From contig JAEWIS010000038.1 of the NCBI GenBank assembly GCA_023386955.1, positions 124,001 to 188,000 of the forward strand: a DNA stretch of 64,000 bases, read 5' to 3'. The translations under genes and the position numbers were made by a program. The notes beneath the pieces are model-generated. The model was not told where the DNA came from, did not search any database, and was given only the letters and a program-made list of their open reading frames with translations. Source of the DNA: Bacillota bacterium (GTDB taxonomy: Bacteria; Bacillota; Bacilli; Paenibacillales; NBRC-103111). This document shows, piece after piece, positions 33,244-42,035 of the stretch (position 1 is the first letter of the stretch; each line of letters starts with the position of its first letter).

Positions 33244-33816
33244 TCAAAAAATACGGATATATTGCTTCTCCTGCGGCTGCAGTCCCTCCTCCCATACGAA
33301 AGAAGCCAGATCCACATCCCGGTCAAGCTTGTTTGCCCGCGGCCAGTCCTCTTCCCCTGCCCAGCAGGTATAAAATTCGAAGTATTCTCCGGAAACAGTA
33401 TACTCTTGAAGCAGCTCCCCCAATAACCGGCAGCACTTCCTTGCGGGCAAGAAATTCACTGCCAATTCCTCCGGCACATTCGCAGGAATCTCAAAACCTC
33501 CCCCATCCGCCGTAATCTGATAAACATAGGGCTGCTTAAAATGATAGCGGACTGCTTCTCGGTAAGTATCCAGCTCCTGAACCATGATCCCGGCTGCATC
33601 CTCCTCCGTTTCGAATACCATAACAAGCTTGTCATTCAAGTGGGACAAGTCCACAATGTCCCCAATGGGGATCCTCCCCGATTGCCTTAATTCCTCCTGT
33701 TTAAGCTGATGCTCAGGCGAAGCAACCACTTCTCTGTATGGCTTCATCGTAAAAGCAAGGCCTCTTTCCCCACAGGGGAGAGGCACGGGGGATGCCAGAT
33801 AATAAAAGCGGCTCAT
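33244..33816 (-). CDS. Hypothetical cytosolic protein, about 190 residues
   Basis: I do not recognise a family. The protein has no signal peptide or membrane segment, is acidic, and carries an aromatic-rich C-terminal half (YFEFYTCWAGEED). The opening MSRFYYLASPVPLPCGERG reads like the start of a small Paenibacillus-specific protein. ATG at 33816 has GGAGG five bases upstream, so it is preferred to the frame start at 33831. It is divergent from the DUF421 gene and faces the promoter of the candidate RNA. Codon use is normal for the window, so it is probably real. Confidence 0.7.
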   Translation of the reverse strand: MSRFYYLASPVPLPCGERGLAFTMKPYREVVASPEHQLKQEELRQSGRIPIGDIVDLSHLNDKLVMVFETEEDAAGIMVQELDTYREAVRYHFKQPYVYQITADGGGFEIPANVPEELAVNFLPARKCCRLLGELLQEYTVSGEYFEFYTCWAGEEDWPRANKLDRDVDLASFVWEEGLQPQEKQYIRIF

Positions 33817-33962
33817 AAGTCCCTCCACCATTCATTTTTTCAATTTTTTGGCACAGTGATTATACCATAACCCCTCCATGTTACAAAGGAACGCAGAATC
33901 GGTTAATGGAGTGCATAGGCGGCTTTTTGCCGTCCTTCATTTTTTCACATGGAGGGATGGAT

Positions 33963-34640
33963 ATGGACTATCTTCAGATCCTCACCAAGCTGGCCGCGGG
34001 CTTTCTTGGTCTTTGGGCTATGACCCGCATTCTCGGCAAAAAGGAAATGTCCGCCCTTACTCCCTTCGATTTTGTATCCGCCGTCATATTGGGAGATTTG
34101 GTGGGTGACACCATCTATGATGAAAGCAAGAGTATTCTGCAGCTAATTGTAGCTCTTGCCGGATGGACCATCCTATCCATTGCCTTCGATAAACTGACCC
34201 AATATGTCAAAGCAATCAGAAAACCGTTGGAAGGAAAACCCGACCTGTTAATTTGCGACGGGAAAATCGACGTGAAGGAGCTGTACCGCAACAATCTGGA
34301 CTTTGACCAGCTGCGAACCATGCTCCGCAGCAAGGATATCTTCGCTGTAAGCGAGGTGGCTTATGCGATCTATGAAACCAACGGGACTTTAAGCGTGATG
34401 CGCAAATCTGCTTATGAAACCGTAACACGGAAGGACTTGAAGCTGTCTGAGGAGCAGGCGGTACTGCCGCGGGGACTGATCGAAAACGGGAAGATCTGCA
34501 ATGAGGAGATGGAAGCGGCAGGTCTTCAAGAGGACTGGCTCCATAGGGAGTTAGAAAAGCAGGGTGTAAAAGACGCCAAGGTGGTTGCTTATGCTGAATT
34601 GACACCGGATGGGGAGCTTCATGTCCTGAAGCGGCTATAG
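33963..34640 (+). CDS. DUF421 (YetF/YcaP-like) membrane protein
   Basis: Membrane protein of 225 residues: three hydrophobic helices in the first 80 residues (ending in ALAGWTILSIAFDKLTQY), then a cytosolic alpha/beta domain with RLFDFVSAV-type and LRSKDIFAVSEVAYAIYE motifs, and the typical ending LPRGLIENGKI ... LTPDGELHVL. Length equals B. subtilis YetF. The start ATG at 33963 is six bases after GGAGGG; earlier ATGs are too close to it. YetF-type proteins are found in spore or stress contexts, but their biochemical role is not established. Confidence 0.85.
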   Translation: MDYLQILTKLAAGFLGLWAMTRILGKKEMSALTPFDFVSAVILGDLVGDTIYDESKSILQLIVALAGWTILSIAFDKLTQYVKAIRKPLEGKPDLLICDGKIDVKELYRNNLDFDQLRTMLRSKDIFAVSEVAYAIYETNGTLSVMRKSAYETVTRKDLKLSEEQAVLPRGLIENGKICNEEMEAAGLQEDWLHRELEKQGVKDAKVVAYAELTPDGELHVLKRL

Positions 34641-34732
34641 CACGGGGACCTACATATTTTCCACACAATTTATTATTACAATATAAAGCGTCCAATAAGA
34701 AAATCATTACACAGTTTGCGAAAGGAGATTTT

Positions 34733-35917
34733 ATGTCCAGATCCCCTATGTGGCTGGCCGGAGTTTTGGTGCTTTCTCTGGCTGCTGCCGGTTGTACATC
34801 CAGAATCGTCGAGCCTGATGCTGCAATCCCCCCTGTTTCTCCTGTCTCCATGCCGTATACTGCTACTAAGAATACAACCCGCATCAATACCAGTGACCCG
34901 GCAGCCGCCTCCGTGCTGGTTTCCCAAACCTTATGGACCGGTTATGGCCAGGATAACCGGCCCAACGGGGCCGTGCTGGTACAGGCCGGAGATTGGCCCG
35001 TTGCCGCAGCAAGCGCCAGCCTGATCCATTTTCCCATGAATGGACCTGTTCTATTTACGGAGCCAGGCAGTTTATCCGAGAAAACCGCAGCAGAGCTGAA
35101 ACGGCTGGCCGGTATTGCCCGTGACTCCAAAAGTTTTACTGTTGTACTGGCAGGTAAATGGGATGCCGCCCTGGTAGACCAAGTCAAAAAGGAGGTCCCC
35201 TCCAAAACCGTAACCCTGGAAGCTGAAAGCCCGGCAGGCTTTGCCAAGGCGGTGGACATCTATTACTCCAAAGAATCCGGTCAAAGGCCTGAGAATGTTC
35301 TGATCGGTTCGCTGGACAGCCCCTCCTATACCGTTCCCGCTGTAAACTGGATAGCCCATATGGCTGCTCCGTTACTGTACACGGGCAAGGACAAGCTGCC
35401 TGCTGAAACTGTGGAGGCTCTGAAGCTGAGGAACGGAACCGCGCGGATCTATCTTCTGGGACCGGAAGCAGTCATTTCCTCCACTGTGGAGAAGGAGCTC
35501 CGGGCTTTCGGACAGGTGGTCCGGATCGGTGCGGACAGCAAAAACAGCGCCGCCTTTTCCGTTGCCTTCGCTTCCTTCCGGGATGATGCCGGAGGCTTCG
35601 GATGGGATTTGAACTCAGCGGGGAGGAACGTGTCAGTGGTGCCGGATGAAGCCTATGACCTGGCAGTAGCCGCCGCCCCCTTCTCCCACTTGGGCAAACA
35701 TGCCCCTATGCTGTGGTCCCAATCCGGCCGATTGCCAACGGAAACAGCCGATCTTCTGCACAGCATCAAGCCCGTATACAAAACCACTCCCGCCGCAGGA
35801 CCGTTTAACCATGCTTGGCTGACAGGATCGGAGGATGCATTGTCCCGGACTATTCAGGAGCAGGTGGACGATCTGCTGGAGATTGTGTCCGCCTCCGGCG
35901 GGGAGCATAAGCATTAA
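34733..35917 (+). CDS. Lipoprotein with cell-wall-binding repeat 2 (CWB2-like) modules
   Basis: Surface lipoprotein of 394 residues: signal peptide with lipobox AAAGC (Cys near residue 21), a Pro/Thr-rich tether, then three Rossmann-like modules. The repeated pattern (GPVLFTEPGSL, APLLYTGKDKLP, APMLWSQSGRLP, each followed by a helix and an IYLLG/FTVVLAG-type strand) fits CWB2, the module that docks surface proteins to anionic wall polymers. AAAGGAG lies five bases before ATG. Alone after DUF421 on the same strand. A wall-anchoring or envelope-sensing role is inferred; there is no enzymatic domain. Confidence 0.75.
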   Translation: MSRSPMWLAGVLVLSLAAAGCTSRIVEPDAAIPPVSPVSMPYTATKNTTRINTSDPAAASVLVSQTLWTGYGQDNRPNGAVLVQAGDWPVAAASASLIHFPMNGPVLFTEPGSLSEKTAAELKRLAGIARDSKSFTVVLAGKWDAALVDQVKKEVPSKTVTLEAESPAGFAKAVDIYYSKESGQRPENVLIGSLDSPSYTVPAVNWIAHMAAPLLYTGKDKLPAETVEALKLRNGTARIYLLGPEAVISSTVEKELRAFGQVVRIGADSKNSAAFSVAFASFRDDAGGFGWDLNSAGRNVSVVPDEAYDLAVAAAPFSHLGKHAPMLWSQSGRLPTETADLLHSIKPVYKTTPAAGPFNHAWLTGSEDALSRTIQEQVDDLLEIVSASGGEHKH

Positions 35918-35928
35918 CCGCTTCATAA

Positions 35929-35958
35929 TGAAAGCCCGCTGCTACCGGCAGCGGGCTT
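35929..35958. terminator. Bidirectional terminator
   Basis: AAGCCCGCTGC and GCAGCGGGCTT form an 11-bp perfect stem with a 5-base loop, between the CWB2 gene and the convergent acetyltransferase-like gene. Confidence 0.85.
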
Positions 35959-35961
35959 ATA

Positions 35962-36492
35962 TCATGTAGGGCTGGTCAAGGGGATAAACCGCCTGCTGAA
36001 TAATTCCAGCTCGGCAAACGGAACCATATAAAGCATAAGCCCGTCTCTCTCCTCCATCACGGCTCCCGGCAGCGAGGAGAAGCGGGTGATAAGCCGCTTG
36101 AAGCTTTTGTGCCGCTCGGATACCCAAAACTGGATGGTGGTCACCTCCGGGTTGCCTGCGCGGATTTCCTTCAGAAGCGCCCGCAACCCCCGCATAAACA
36201 TCATGGGCGTCCGGTATTCCCGAAGCAGATAGACCACCTCGATCTGGCAGATTTCCCGATCCTTATAGTCCTTGGCTGAGGTCCCATACACAAATCCGGC
36301 GGTCCCTACCACCGTATAGGGCTCCTCCAGATAAGCCAGCATGGCTTTCCCCATGGTCAGCGGGCTGGCAAAAAAATTAAGCATCATGGCATAGGAATAA
36401 GGCAAATTCAGCTCATCATAATTGCGGCTCAGGAACTTCACATAGGCATCAAAATCCTTGTCCAGCTGGCATAATTGAAATTGGACCGCCAT
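35962..36492 (-). CDS. Hypothetical protein, possibly GNAT-fold
   Basis: Protein of about 176 residues with no clear family signature. The order of predicted strands and helices (TVVGTAGFVYG, ICQIEVVYLLREYR, then MRGLRALLKEI, then TTIQFWVSE) resembles an acetyltransferase fold, in which the ICQIEVVYL strand would bind acetyl-CoA; the R/QxxGxG/A loop is not clear. Start ATG at 36492 has GAGGAG eight bases upstream. Divergent from the ACT/PFL pair. Confidence 0.6.
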   Translation of the reverse strand: MAVQFQLCQLDKDFDAYVKFLSRNYDELNLPYSYAMMLNFFASPLTMGKAMLAYLEEPYTVVGTAGFVYGTSAKDYKDREICQIEVVYLLREYRTPMMFMRGLRALLKEIRAGNPEVTTIQFWVSERHKSFKRLITRFSSLPGAVMEERDGLMLYMVPFAELELFSRRFIPLTSPT

Positions 36493-36560
36493 TATCCCCA
36501 CTCCTCTCTTTCACCGGAATACAGATTTTCATTCAGATTGACAAAAAACATTTTGTTGCT

Positions 36561-36572
36561 CCCGGCGCCGGG
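36561..36572. promoter_or_regulatory. Perfect palindrome in the ACT/PFL promoter region
   Basis: CCCGGCGCCGGG lies between a possible -35 (TTGCTC, 36555-36560) and -10 (CATAAT, 36578-36583). It may be an operator; no regulator is suggested by the context. Confidence 0.35.
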
Positions 36573-36644
36573 ATTTGACATAATAATTGAAATCGGCTCT
36601 TTGCCATCGAACGGATAAGAGCGAATATTGAGGAGGCTGTACGC

Positions 36645-36914
36645 ATGAAAGGCATTATTACCGTACTGGGAAAAGACAAGGTTGGCATTATTGCCAAGGT
36701 CTGCACGTACCTGGCTGAGCACAACGTCAATATTCTGGACATCTCCCAGACGATTATCCAAGGCTACTTCAACATGATGATGATTGTGGACATTTCCGAA
36801 CCCACCAAATCCTTCGAAATGCTGGTTGAGGATCTTCAGGATGTGGGCCGCACCCTAGGTGTGGAGATCAAGCTGCAGCACGAGGACATTTTCAATATCA
36901 TGCACCGCATCTAA
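36645..36914 (+). CDS. ACT-domain protein (UPF0237 family)
   Basis: Small regulatory protein of 89 residues made of one ACT domain (MKGIITVLGKDKVGIIAKVC, and so on) and a short C-terminal helix. ACT domains bind amino acids or related small molecules. GAGGAGG lies eight bases before ATG. The UPF0237-UPF0210 pairing with the next gene, 23 bases downstream, is highly conserved in Firmicutes, Archaea and others, so the two are thought to act together; the pathway is unknown to me. Confidence 0.9.
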   Translation: MKGIITVLGKDKVGIIAKVCTYLAEHNVNILDISQTIIQGYFNMMMIVDISEPTKSFEMLVEDLQDVGRTLGVEIKLQHEDIFNIMHRI

Positions 36915-36937
36915 CATTCTAATTTAGGAGGACTCCT

Positions 36938-38296
36938 ATGATCTCCCTGGTGGAAGTGCAGGAAACCAACAAGATGATCCGCGAAATGAACCTGGATGTG
37001 CGCACCATCACCATGGGCATCAGCCTGCTGGACTGCGCGCATGCGGACTTGAAGATTTTTAACCAGAATGTATATGATAAAATCACCCGCACCGCCGAGC
37101 ATCTGGTCAAAACCGGCGAAGACCTGGAGCGCCAATTCGGCGTGCCCATCGTCAACAAACGGATATCCGTTACCCCCATTGCCATCGCTGCCGGCGGTCT
37201 GCATACGGACACCTTCGTGCCGGTTGCGGAAACCCTGGACCGTGCCGCCAAGGAAGTGGGCGTGAACTTCATCGGAGGGTTCTCCGCTCTTGTGCAGAAG
37301 GGCTTTACCAAAGGCGACCGGATTCTCATTGACAGCATTCCCGAGGCCCTCCGCGTCACCGACCGGGTCTGCTCCTCTGTAAATGTAGGCTCCTCCCGCA
37401 GCGGCATCAACATGGACGCCGTCAAGCTGATGGGCGATATTATCCTGCGGACTGCTGAATTGACCAAGGACCGCGATTCCATAGGCTGTGCCAAGCTTGT
37501 GGTATTCTGTAATTCCGTGGACGATAATCCCTTTATGGCCGGAGCCTTCCATGGCATTGGAGAACGGGAATCCGTCATCAATGTGGGCGTCAGCGGCCCC
37601 GGCGTAGTGAAACGTGCGTTGGAGGAAGTCAAAGGCCAGGATTTCGAAACTCTGTGCGAGACTATTAAACGGACCGCCTTCAAGGTGACCCGGGTCGGCC
37701 AGCTGGTGGCCCAGGAAGCCTCCAAGCGTCTTGGCGTTCCCTTCGGGATTATCGACCTGTCCCTGGCCCCCACTCCGGAAATCGGCGACTCCATCGCCGA
37801 GATCTTCCAGGTGATGGGCTTGGAGGAGGCCGGCGCACCCGGTACAACGGCAGCCTTGGCCATTCTGAACGACAACGTGAAAAAAGGCGGCGTAATGGCC
37901 TCTTCTTATGTAGGCGGGTTAAGCGGCGCATTTATACCGGTCAGCGAGGACCATGGCATGATCCAGGCGGTGCAGAAGGGCGCGCTAACCCTGGAGAAGC
38001 TGGAAGCCATGACCTGCGTCTGCTCCGTTGGCCTCGATATGATCGCCATTCCCGGCAGCACCAGCAAGGAAACCATCTCCGGCATCATTGCCGATGAATC
38101 GGCAATCGGCATGGTGAACAACAAAACCACAGCTGTCCGGCTAATCCCCGTGATCGGCAAGGAAGTAGGCGAAATGGTGGAATTCGGCGGCCTGCTGGGG
38201 TATGCCCCCGTTATGCCGGTAAACAGCTTCTCCTGCGCTGCCTTCATCAACCGGGGCGGCCGGATTCCCGCTCCTATCCACAGCTTCAAGAATTAA
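36938..38296 (+). CDS. PFL-family protein (UPF0210)
   Basis: A 452-residue protein of the UPF0210/DUF711 family, distantly related to pyruvate-formate-lyase-like barrels but without the glycyl-radical motif. Seen: [20 protein letters not shown] at the start, [31 protein letters not shown] and [15 protein letters not shown]. These are recognisable family blocks. TAGGAGG precedes ATG at 36938. Co-transcribed with the ACT protein and followed by a strong terminator. Its activity has not been established to my knowledge. Confidence 0.9.
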   Translation: MISLVEVQETNKMIREMNLDVRTITMGISLLDCAHADLKIFNQNVYDKITRTAEHLVKTGEDLERQFGVPIVNKRISVTPIAIAAGGLHTDTFVPVAETLDRAAKEVGVNFIGGFSALVQKGFTKGDRILIDSIPEALRVTDRVCSSVNVGSSRSGINMDAVKLMGDIILRTAELTKDRDSIGCAKLVVFCNSVDDNPFMAGAFHGIGERESVINVGVSGPGVVKRALEEVKGQDFETLCETIKRTAFKVTRVGQLVAQEASKRLGVPFGIIDLSLAPTPEIGDSIAEIFQVMGLEEAGAPGTTAALAILNDNVKKGGVMASSYVGGLSGAFIPVSEDHGMIQAVQKGALTLEKLEAMTCVCSVGLDMIAIPGSTSKETISGIIADESAIGMVNNKTTAVRLIPVIGKEVGEMVEFGGLLGYAPVMPVNSFSCAAFINRGGRIPAPIHSFKN

Positions 38297-38313
38297 TAAG
38301 CAATCTCCAAATG

Positions 38314-38343
38314 AAGGCCGCCTTATGCAGACGGCCTTTTTTT
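38314..38343 (+). terminator. Terminator of the ACT-PFL operon
   Basis: AAGGCCGCC and GACGGCCTT pair around six bases, followed by a run of T's. Confidence 0.85.
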
Positions 38344-38357
38344 GCTGCCGCGAGGCG

Positions 38358-40031
38358 TCATAATTTACGGGATCGCCACAGGGAGATCACCAGCCACAAC
38401 AGCAGAAGGGCTGCGATAACAAAGCTGATTTCCAGGATGGGCAGATTCCACAGCACAGAATCCTGAGGTGCAAGGGAAGCACCGATAATCAGCCCCACCA
38501 CAAGCAAGCTGAAGGACAGGAGCACCAGGCTGAAGGCCAGCTTGTCCGTAAGCTTATCCATGCTCCGTAAGAACACACCCAGCTCGGGAATCCCGGCTTC
38601 AAAGCGCAGCTTGCCCTTGCGGATAGTAGCCAGCATGCTTCTCATGCTGGAAGGAAATTCCGACGCGGCCTCCAAAAATTCCGGCAGGTCCTCGATGGCC
38701 TTTTTGTACAGCTTCCGGGGATCGTACCGCTCCATAAACAGCTTCCGGCCGTAAGGCTCCGCCACCTCAAGCACACTGAGATCGGGGTCTAAGGATACAA
38801 CCACCCCTTCCAGGGTAAGCAGCGACTTGCCCAGCATGGTCATTTCCGAAGGAATGCGGATCCGATGGCGGAACGCCAGAGTAAACAGATCATTCACCGC
38901 TTCCCCCAGCCTGATCCGGCTTAACGGAGTGGCGTAATACTTCTCCCGCATATCGTCCACATCAGCGCGGAGGAGGATCATGTCCACTTCATCGGGGATA
39001 ATCCCCATGCTGGAGATGGCCCGGATAATACCGCTGGTGCTCTGGTTGCGCAGGCTGATGACGAAAAAGGCGAACTGCTTGCGCATATCCTGGGACAGCT
39101 TGCCCACCGAGCCGAAATCCAGCAGCGCCAGCTTGCCGTCGGGCAGCACCAGAATATTCCCGGGATGGGGATCACCGTGGAATAAGCCCTCAATCAGGAT
39201 CTGGTGGATAATAAGGTCCGTCAGCTGGCGGGCCAGCGCCTTCTTGTCGATCTGCTCCCGGTCCAGCCTTGTCCGGTCCGATAGGGATATTCCCTCCATA
39301 TACTGCATGGTCATGACCCGCCGGGTCGTGTAATCCCAGTATATATCGGGGACCAGCACATCCTTAAGCTGCCGGCTTTGCAGCTGGAACTTCTCCGCCT
39401 GCCGGGCCTCCGCGGCATAATCCAGCTCCGCGCGGATGGCTTTGGAAATCTCCTCCACCATATCGCGGACACGGTAGTTTCTTGCCCATTCCAGCCGGCT
39501 TTCGGCCACGCGGGCAAACTCCGCCAGAATATCCAGATCAGTATCCACAATACGCTGGATATTCGGCCGCTGCACCTTCACCGCGGCAGGCGTGCCGTCC
39601 TTCAGCACCGCATGATAAACCTGGCCGATGGAGGCAGCCGCAATGGGCGTCTCCGGGAACACCATAAACAAATCTCCCAGGCCGGCTCCCAGCTCCTCCT
39701 CCACAATCCGCACGGCGTCGGCATACGAAAATGGCGGCACCTGATCCTGCAGCTGCACCAGCTCGGAGATAATGCTGGCCGGAACCAGATCAGGTCGGGT
39801 ACTGGCGATCTGACCCAGCTTAACAAAGGTGGGCCCCAGCTCCTCCAGCATCAGCCTGATCCGTTCCCCGATGGTTTTCTTATGGATATCCTTTCGCTCT
39901 TTGTTCCCTATGAAGGGAATGGCTTCAGGAAAGCCCATCTCGCTGACCACATAGCCAAAGCCGTTGCGCGCCAGGGCTACGGCAATTTCCCTGTACCGGT
40001 GCAAGTGACGGAAGCCCTTGCTGACATTCAT
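38358..40031 (-). CDS. AarF/UbiB/ABC1-type atypical kinase
   Basis: Membrane-associated protein-kinase-like ATPase, 557 residues. Family marks: LGPTFVKLGQIASTRPDL (KxGQ), AAASIGQVYHA (the Ala-rich loop replacing the Gly-rich loop), the invariant Lys in AAVKVQRP, GDPHPGNI (catalytic Asp) and LLDFGSVG (metal-binding Asp). Two membrane helices fill the C-terminal 60 residues. GGGAGG precedes ATG. It lies 43 bases after a phasin-like gene, a pairing also seen in other Bacillales. The family supports isoprenoid quinone synthesis or lipid homeostasis; the substrate in Firmicutes is uncertain. Confidence 0.88.
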   Translation of the reverse strand: MNVSKGFRHLHRYREIAVALARNGFGYVVSEMGFPEAIPFIGNKERKDIHKKTIGERIRLMLEELGPTFVKLGQIASTRPDLVPASIISELVQLQDQVPPFSYADAVRIVEEELGAGLGDLFMVFPETPIAAASIGQVYHAVLKDGTPAAVKVQRPNIQRIVDTDLDILAEFARVAESRLEWARNYRVRDMVEEISKAIRAELDYAAEARQAEKFQLQSRQLKDVLVPDIYWDYTTRRVMTMQYMEGISLSDRTRLDREQIDKKALARQLTDLIIHQILIEGLFHGDPHPGNILVLPDGKLALLDFGSVGKLSQDMRKQFAFFVISLRNQSTSGIIRAISSMGIIPDEVDMILLRADVDDMREKYYATPLSRIRLGEAVNDLFTLAFRHRIRIPSEMTMLGKSLLTLEGVVVSLDPDLSVLEVAEPYGRKLFMERYDPRKLYKKAIEDLPEFLEAASEFPSSMRSMLATIRKGKLRFEAGIPELGVFLRSMDKLTDKLAFSLVLLSFSLLVVGLIIGASLAPQDSVLWNLPILEISFVIAALLLLWLVISLWRSRKL

Positions 40032-40074
40032 GAAGGTCCCGCCTCCCTGTCAAAAGTTTGGCGTACTCCGCCTC

Positions 40075-40401
40075 TTATTCTGCTTTCTCCCCGTCCTGCT
40101 TCTCCAACCGGGCAATGGCCAGCTCCAAGACAGCAATTCTCCGCTCTAGTGCTTTCACTTCATCCTGGGACGCAATCCCTGTGTCCTTCAGAATGCCTTG
40201 TACCTTGTCATTGATGGTTTGATCCATCCGGGCCTTGGCCTCGCTGCCTTTGTTCAGAAGCTCCTCCAGGAATTCACCGGACTCCGCCCGGCTGACCTCC
40301 CCTTTTTTGACCAGTTCTTCTACTGTTTTTTCGATTTGCTCCTTGCTGGCTACAGCCAGCCCTAAACCCAGGGATACGGCACGGTGAAGCATGTCTCTCA
40401 T
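40075..40401 (-). CDS. Phasin-like / polyhydroxyalkanoate-granule-type small helical protein
   Basis: Coiled-coil protein of about 108 residues: an N-terminal helix LHRAVSLGLGLAVASKEQI, then EKTVEELVKKGEVSRAESGEF and a heptad-rich C terminus (ALERRIAVLELAIARLEKQ). This layout fits the phasin-family proteins often coded just before AarF in Bacillales. The start at 40401 has AAAGGAG about 11 bases upstream, rather long; the frame extends to 40488 without a better site. Probably coupled in function or regulation to the AarF kinase. Granule binding is not shown. Confidence 0.7.
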   Translation of the reverse strand: MRDMLHRAVSLGLGLAVASKEQIEKTVEELVKKGEVSRAESGEFLEELLNKGSEAKARMDQTINDKVQGILKDTGIASQDEVKALERRIAVLELAIARLEKQDGEKAE

Positions 40402-40452
40402 CGCGTAACACTCTCCTTTTAAAATGGAAATGTTGTGAGGGGTATAATCCTT

Positions 40453-40461
40453 ATTATAGCA
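40453..40461 (-). promoter_or_regulatory. Extended -10 promoter of the phasin-AarF operon
   Basis: On the minus strand TGCTATAAT gives an extended -10; TTGACA lies 20 bases upstream, too far to be an ideal -35. Confidence 0.5.
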
Positions 40462-40504
40462 TAACCAAAGGAAATGATTGTCAAGCACAAGCAGACAGCC
40501 GGAG

Positions 40505-40530
40505 GTTTCAGGATCTAAGCCTCCGGGTAT
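40505..40530 (+). promoter_or_regulatory. SigB-type promoter of the YtxH-like gene
   Basis: GTTTCA (40505-40510), a 14-base spacer, and GGGTAT (40525-40530) match the SigB consensus (GTTTAA, 12-15 bases, GGGWAW) at eleven of twelve positions. It lies 32 bases before the start codon. Confidence 0.75.
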
Positions 40531-40562
40531 AAAAAGGTAACCAAGCGAAAGGAGAGATGAAC

Positions 40563-41090
40563 ATGGAAGCGACTCAAACCAAAAGCACTGGATTATTGAA
40601 GGGCCTACTGGCAGGTGGGCTTATCGGCGCCGCCGCCGGTCTGTTATTCGCCCCGCGTGCGGGTAAAGATACACGAGCTAAGCTAAATGAGGATATGACC
40701 AAAATCAAGGAACGCTCTGCGGAGTGGATGAGCATGGCCCAGGAGAAAGCCGTCGGACTGGCGGAAACCGCCAAGGAAACCAGCCTGAACAAGCTTCAGG
40801 AAACCAAGGATATGGCAGGGTCCGCCGTGGATTCCCTCAAAAGCACGGTGACTGATCTGAAGGATTCCGCCAACACCATTATCGGCACCATCAAGAATGA
40901 AGCCGAGAATGCCAAGGAAAGCGTCAAGGCCAACGCCGAGGAGGCCAAGGAGAAGCTGAATGAATCCGATAACAGCTCTTTGGCCCAGAATGAAGAGGAA
41001 ATGAAAAAACTGGGCAAGGAAATGGACGCCATGAAAACCAATTCAGAATTGAAAAAGGATGGATATGTATCCGATCCTGCCCAACGGTAA
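40563..41090 (+). CDS. YtxH-family (gas-vesicle-like) stress protein
   Basis: Protein of 175 residues: a Gly/Ala-rich membrane helix (LKGLLAGGLIGAAAGLLFAP) followed by RAGKDTRAKL, the YtxH signature, then a long charged helical tail of imperfect 11-residue repeats similar to LEA proteins. ATG at 40563 is six bases after GGAGAG; the earlier ATG at 40557 is too close. A SigB-type promoter precedes it. YtxH is a SigB-controlled general stress protein in B. subtilis, so its position beside sigB fits. Role: probably envelope or desiccation protection; mechanism unknown. Confidence 0.85.
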   Translation: MEATQTKSTGLLKGLLAGGLIGAAAGLLFAPRAGKDTRAKLNEDMTKIKERSAEWMSMAQEKAVGLAETAKETSLNKLQETKDMAGSAVDSLKSTVTDLKDSANTIIGTIKNEAENAKESVKANAEEAKEKLNESDNSSLAQNEEEMKKLGKEMDAMKTNSELKKDGYVSDPAQR

Positions 41091-41110
41091 TAAATCGTGA
41101 GATTGTAATC

Positions 41111-41140
41111 AGACCGGGAGCCCTGCTCCCGGTCTTTATA
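41111..41140 (+). terminator. Terminator of the YtxH-like gene
   Basis: GACCGGGAGC and GCTCCCGGTC pair around three bases and are followed by TTTATATT. Confidence 0.85.
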
Positions 41141-41171
41141 TTGTGTTCCGGACGTACAGCGCCTGTATAAA

Positions 41172-41213
41172 CGAACAACCTCCTCCTGCCTTTCGGCAAG
41201 AAGAGGTTGTTGT
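41172..41213 (-). terminator. Possible terminator of the sigB operon
   Basis: On the minus strand AACAACCTCTTC and GGAGGAGGTTGTT form a long stem around GCCGAAAGGC, itself a small hairpin. The following tract has few T's, so termination strength is uncertain. Confidence 0.5.
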
Positions 41214-41249
41214 ATTCATGCTTATGCGGAAGGGAAGATGATTTAGCCT

Positions 41250-42035
41250 CTAACCGCTCTCCAACTCCCGCTCGGGATCTGCCAGCAGCAGCCGGAGCTT
41301 GTCCATAGCCCTTCGTTGGATACGGGAGATGCTCATCTGGGAAACCCCCAGCTCCTCGGCTATATGCCGTTGGGACCTGCCCTCGGTATAAGCCATCTGC
41401 AGCACCTTACGCTCCTCCGGCTTCAGCTGCTCCATCGCCTGCTCCAGATCGAGACGCTCCTCTAAGGAGTGGTAATCGTCTCTCTCCTCCCGGATCATAT
41501 CAGCCAGGGTTGCGCCTGCTTCATCAGCGAACAGAGGCGTGTCCAGGGATAAGGATTGGTAACAATCCCATCCTACCAGGATTTGGATGGTTTCTTCCTC
41601 AGAAAGCTCCAGGTATGCGGCAATTTCATTCACCTGGGGCGAACGCTCCAGCTTCAGGGACAGCTCGTCCAACGCCTGCTGGAGGGCATGTCCCTTCTCC
41701 TTAATCCGGCGTGGAACCTGGACATACCAGGATTTGTCCCGGAGATAATTCTTCATATGCCCAACAATGCTTTTCATCGCATACGCTTCAAAAGGGATGG
41801 AAAAAGACGGGTCGTAGGAGTTGAACAAGCGGAACATGGACATCTGCCCCACCTGGAACAAATCCTCGAACATATCCTTGCGGTTTCGGGACAGACGCCC
41901 TGCCGCCATACGGATCATACCTTCATAATGCTTCAGAAGCACTTCCGCCGTATCTTTGCTCCCGGATTCCCGGTAGCTGGACAGAAGTGCCTCCGCATCA
42001 ATCGGAGCCTCTTCATCCGGCAGTTTTCTGATCAT
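41250..42035 (-). CDS. sigB: RNA polymerase sigma factor SigB
   Basis: General-stress sigma factor of 261 residues. Region 2 contains EDLFQVGQMSMFRLFNSYDP and KSIVGHMKNYLRDKSW; region 3 runs through SPQVNEIAAYLELSEEE; region 4 has the helix-turn-helix RSQRHIAEELGVSQMSISRI, which reads the -35. ATG overlaps the rsbW stop by four bases. Released from the anti-sigma factor RsbW under stress. Several GTTTC...GG(G/T)T promoters around it, including one for its own operon, support its identity and positive feedback. Length matches B. subtilis SigB. Confidence 0.93.
   Translation of the reverse strand: MIRKLPDEEAPIDAEALLSSYRESGSKDTAEVLLKHYEGMIRMAAGRLSRNRKDMFEDLFQVGQMSMFRLFNSYDPSFSIPFEAYAMKSIVGHMKNYLRDKSWYVQVPRRIKEKGHALQQALDELSLKLERSPQVNEIAAYLELSEEETIQILVGWDCYQSLSLDTPLFADEAGATLADMIREERDDYHSLEERLDLEQAMEQLKPEERKVLQMAYTEGRSQRHIAEELGVSQMSISRIQRRAMDKLRLLLADPERELESG

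Noticed and set aside
36919..37875. Open frame of 318 codons antisense to the PFL-family gene
   Set aside because: Low-complexity Ser/Thr/Arg product opposite a clear UPF0210 protein.
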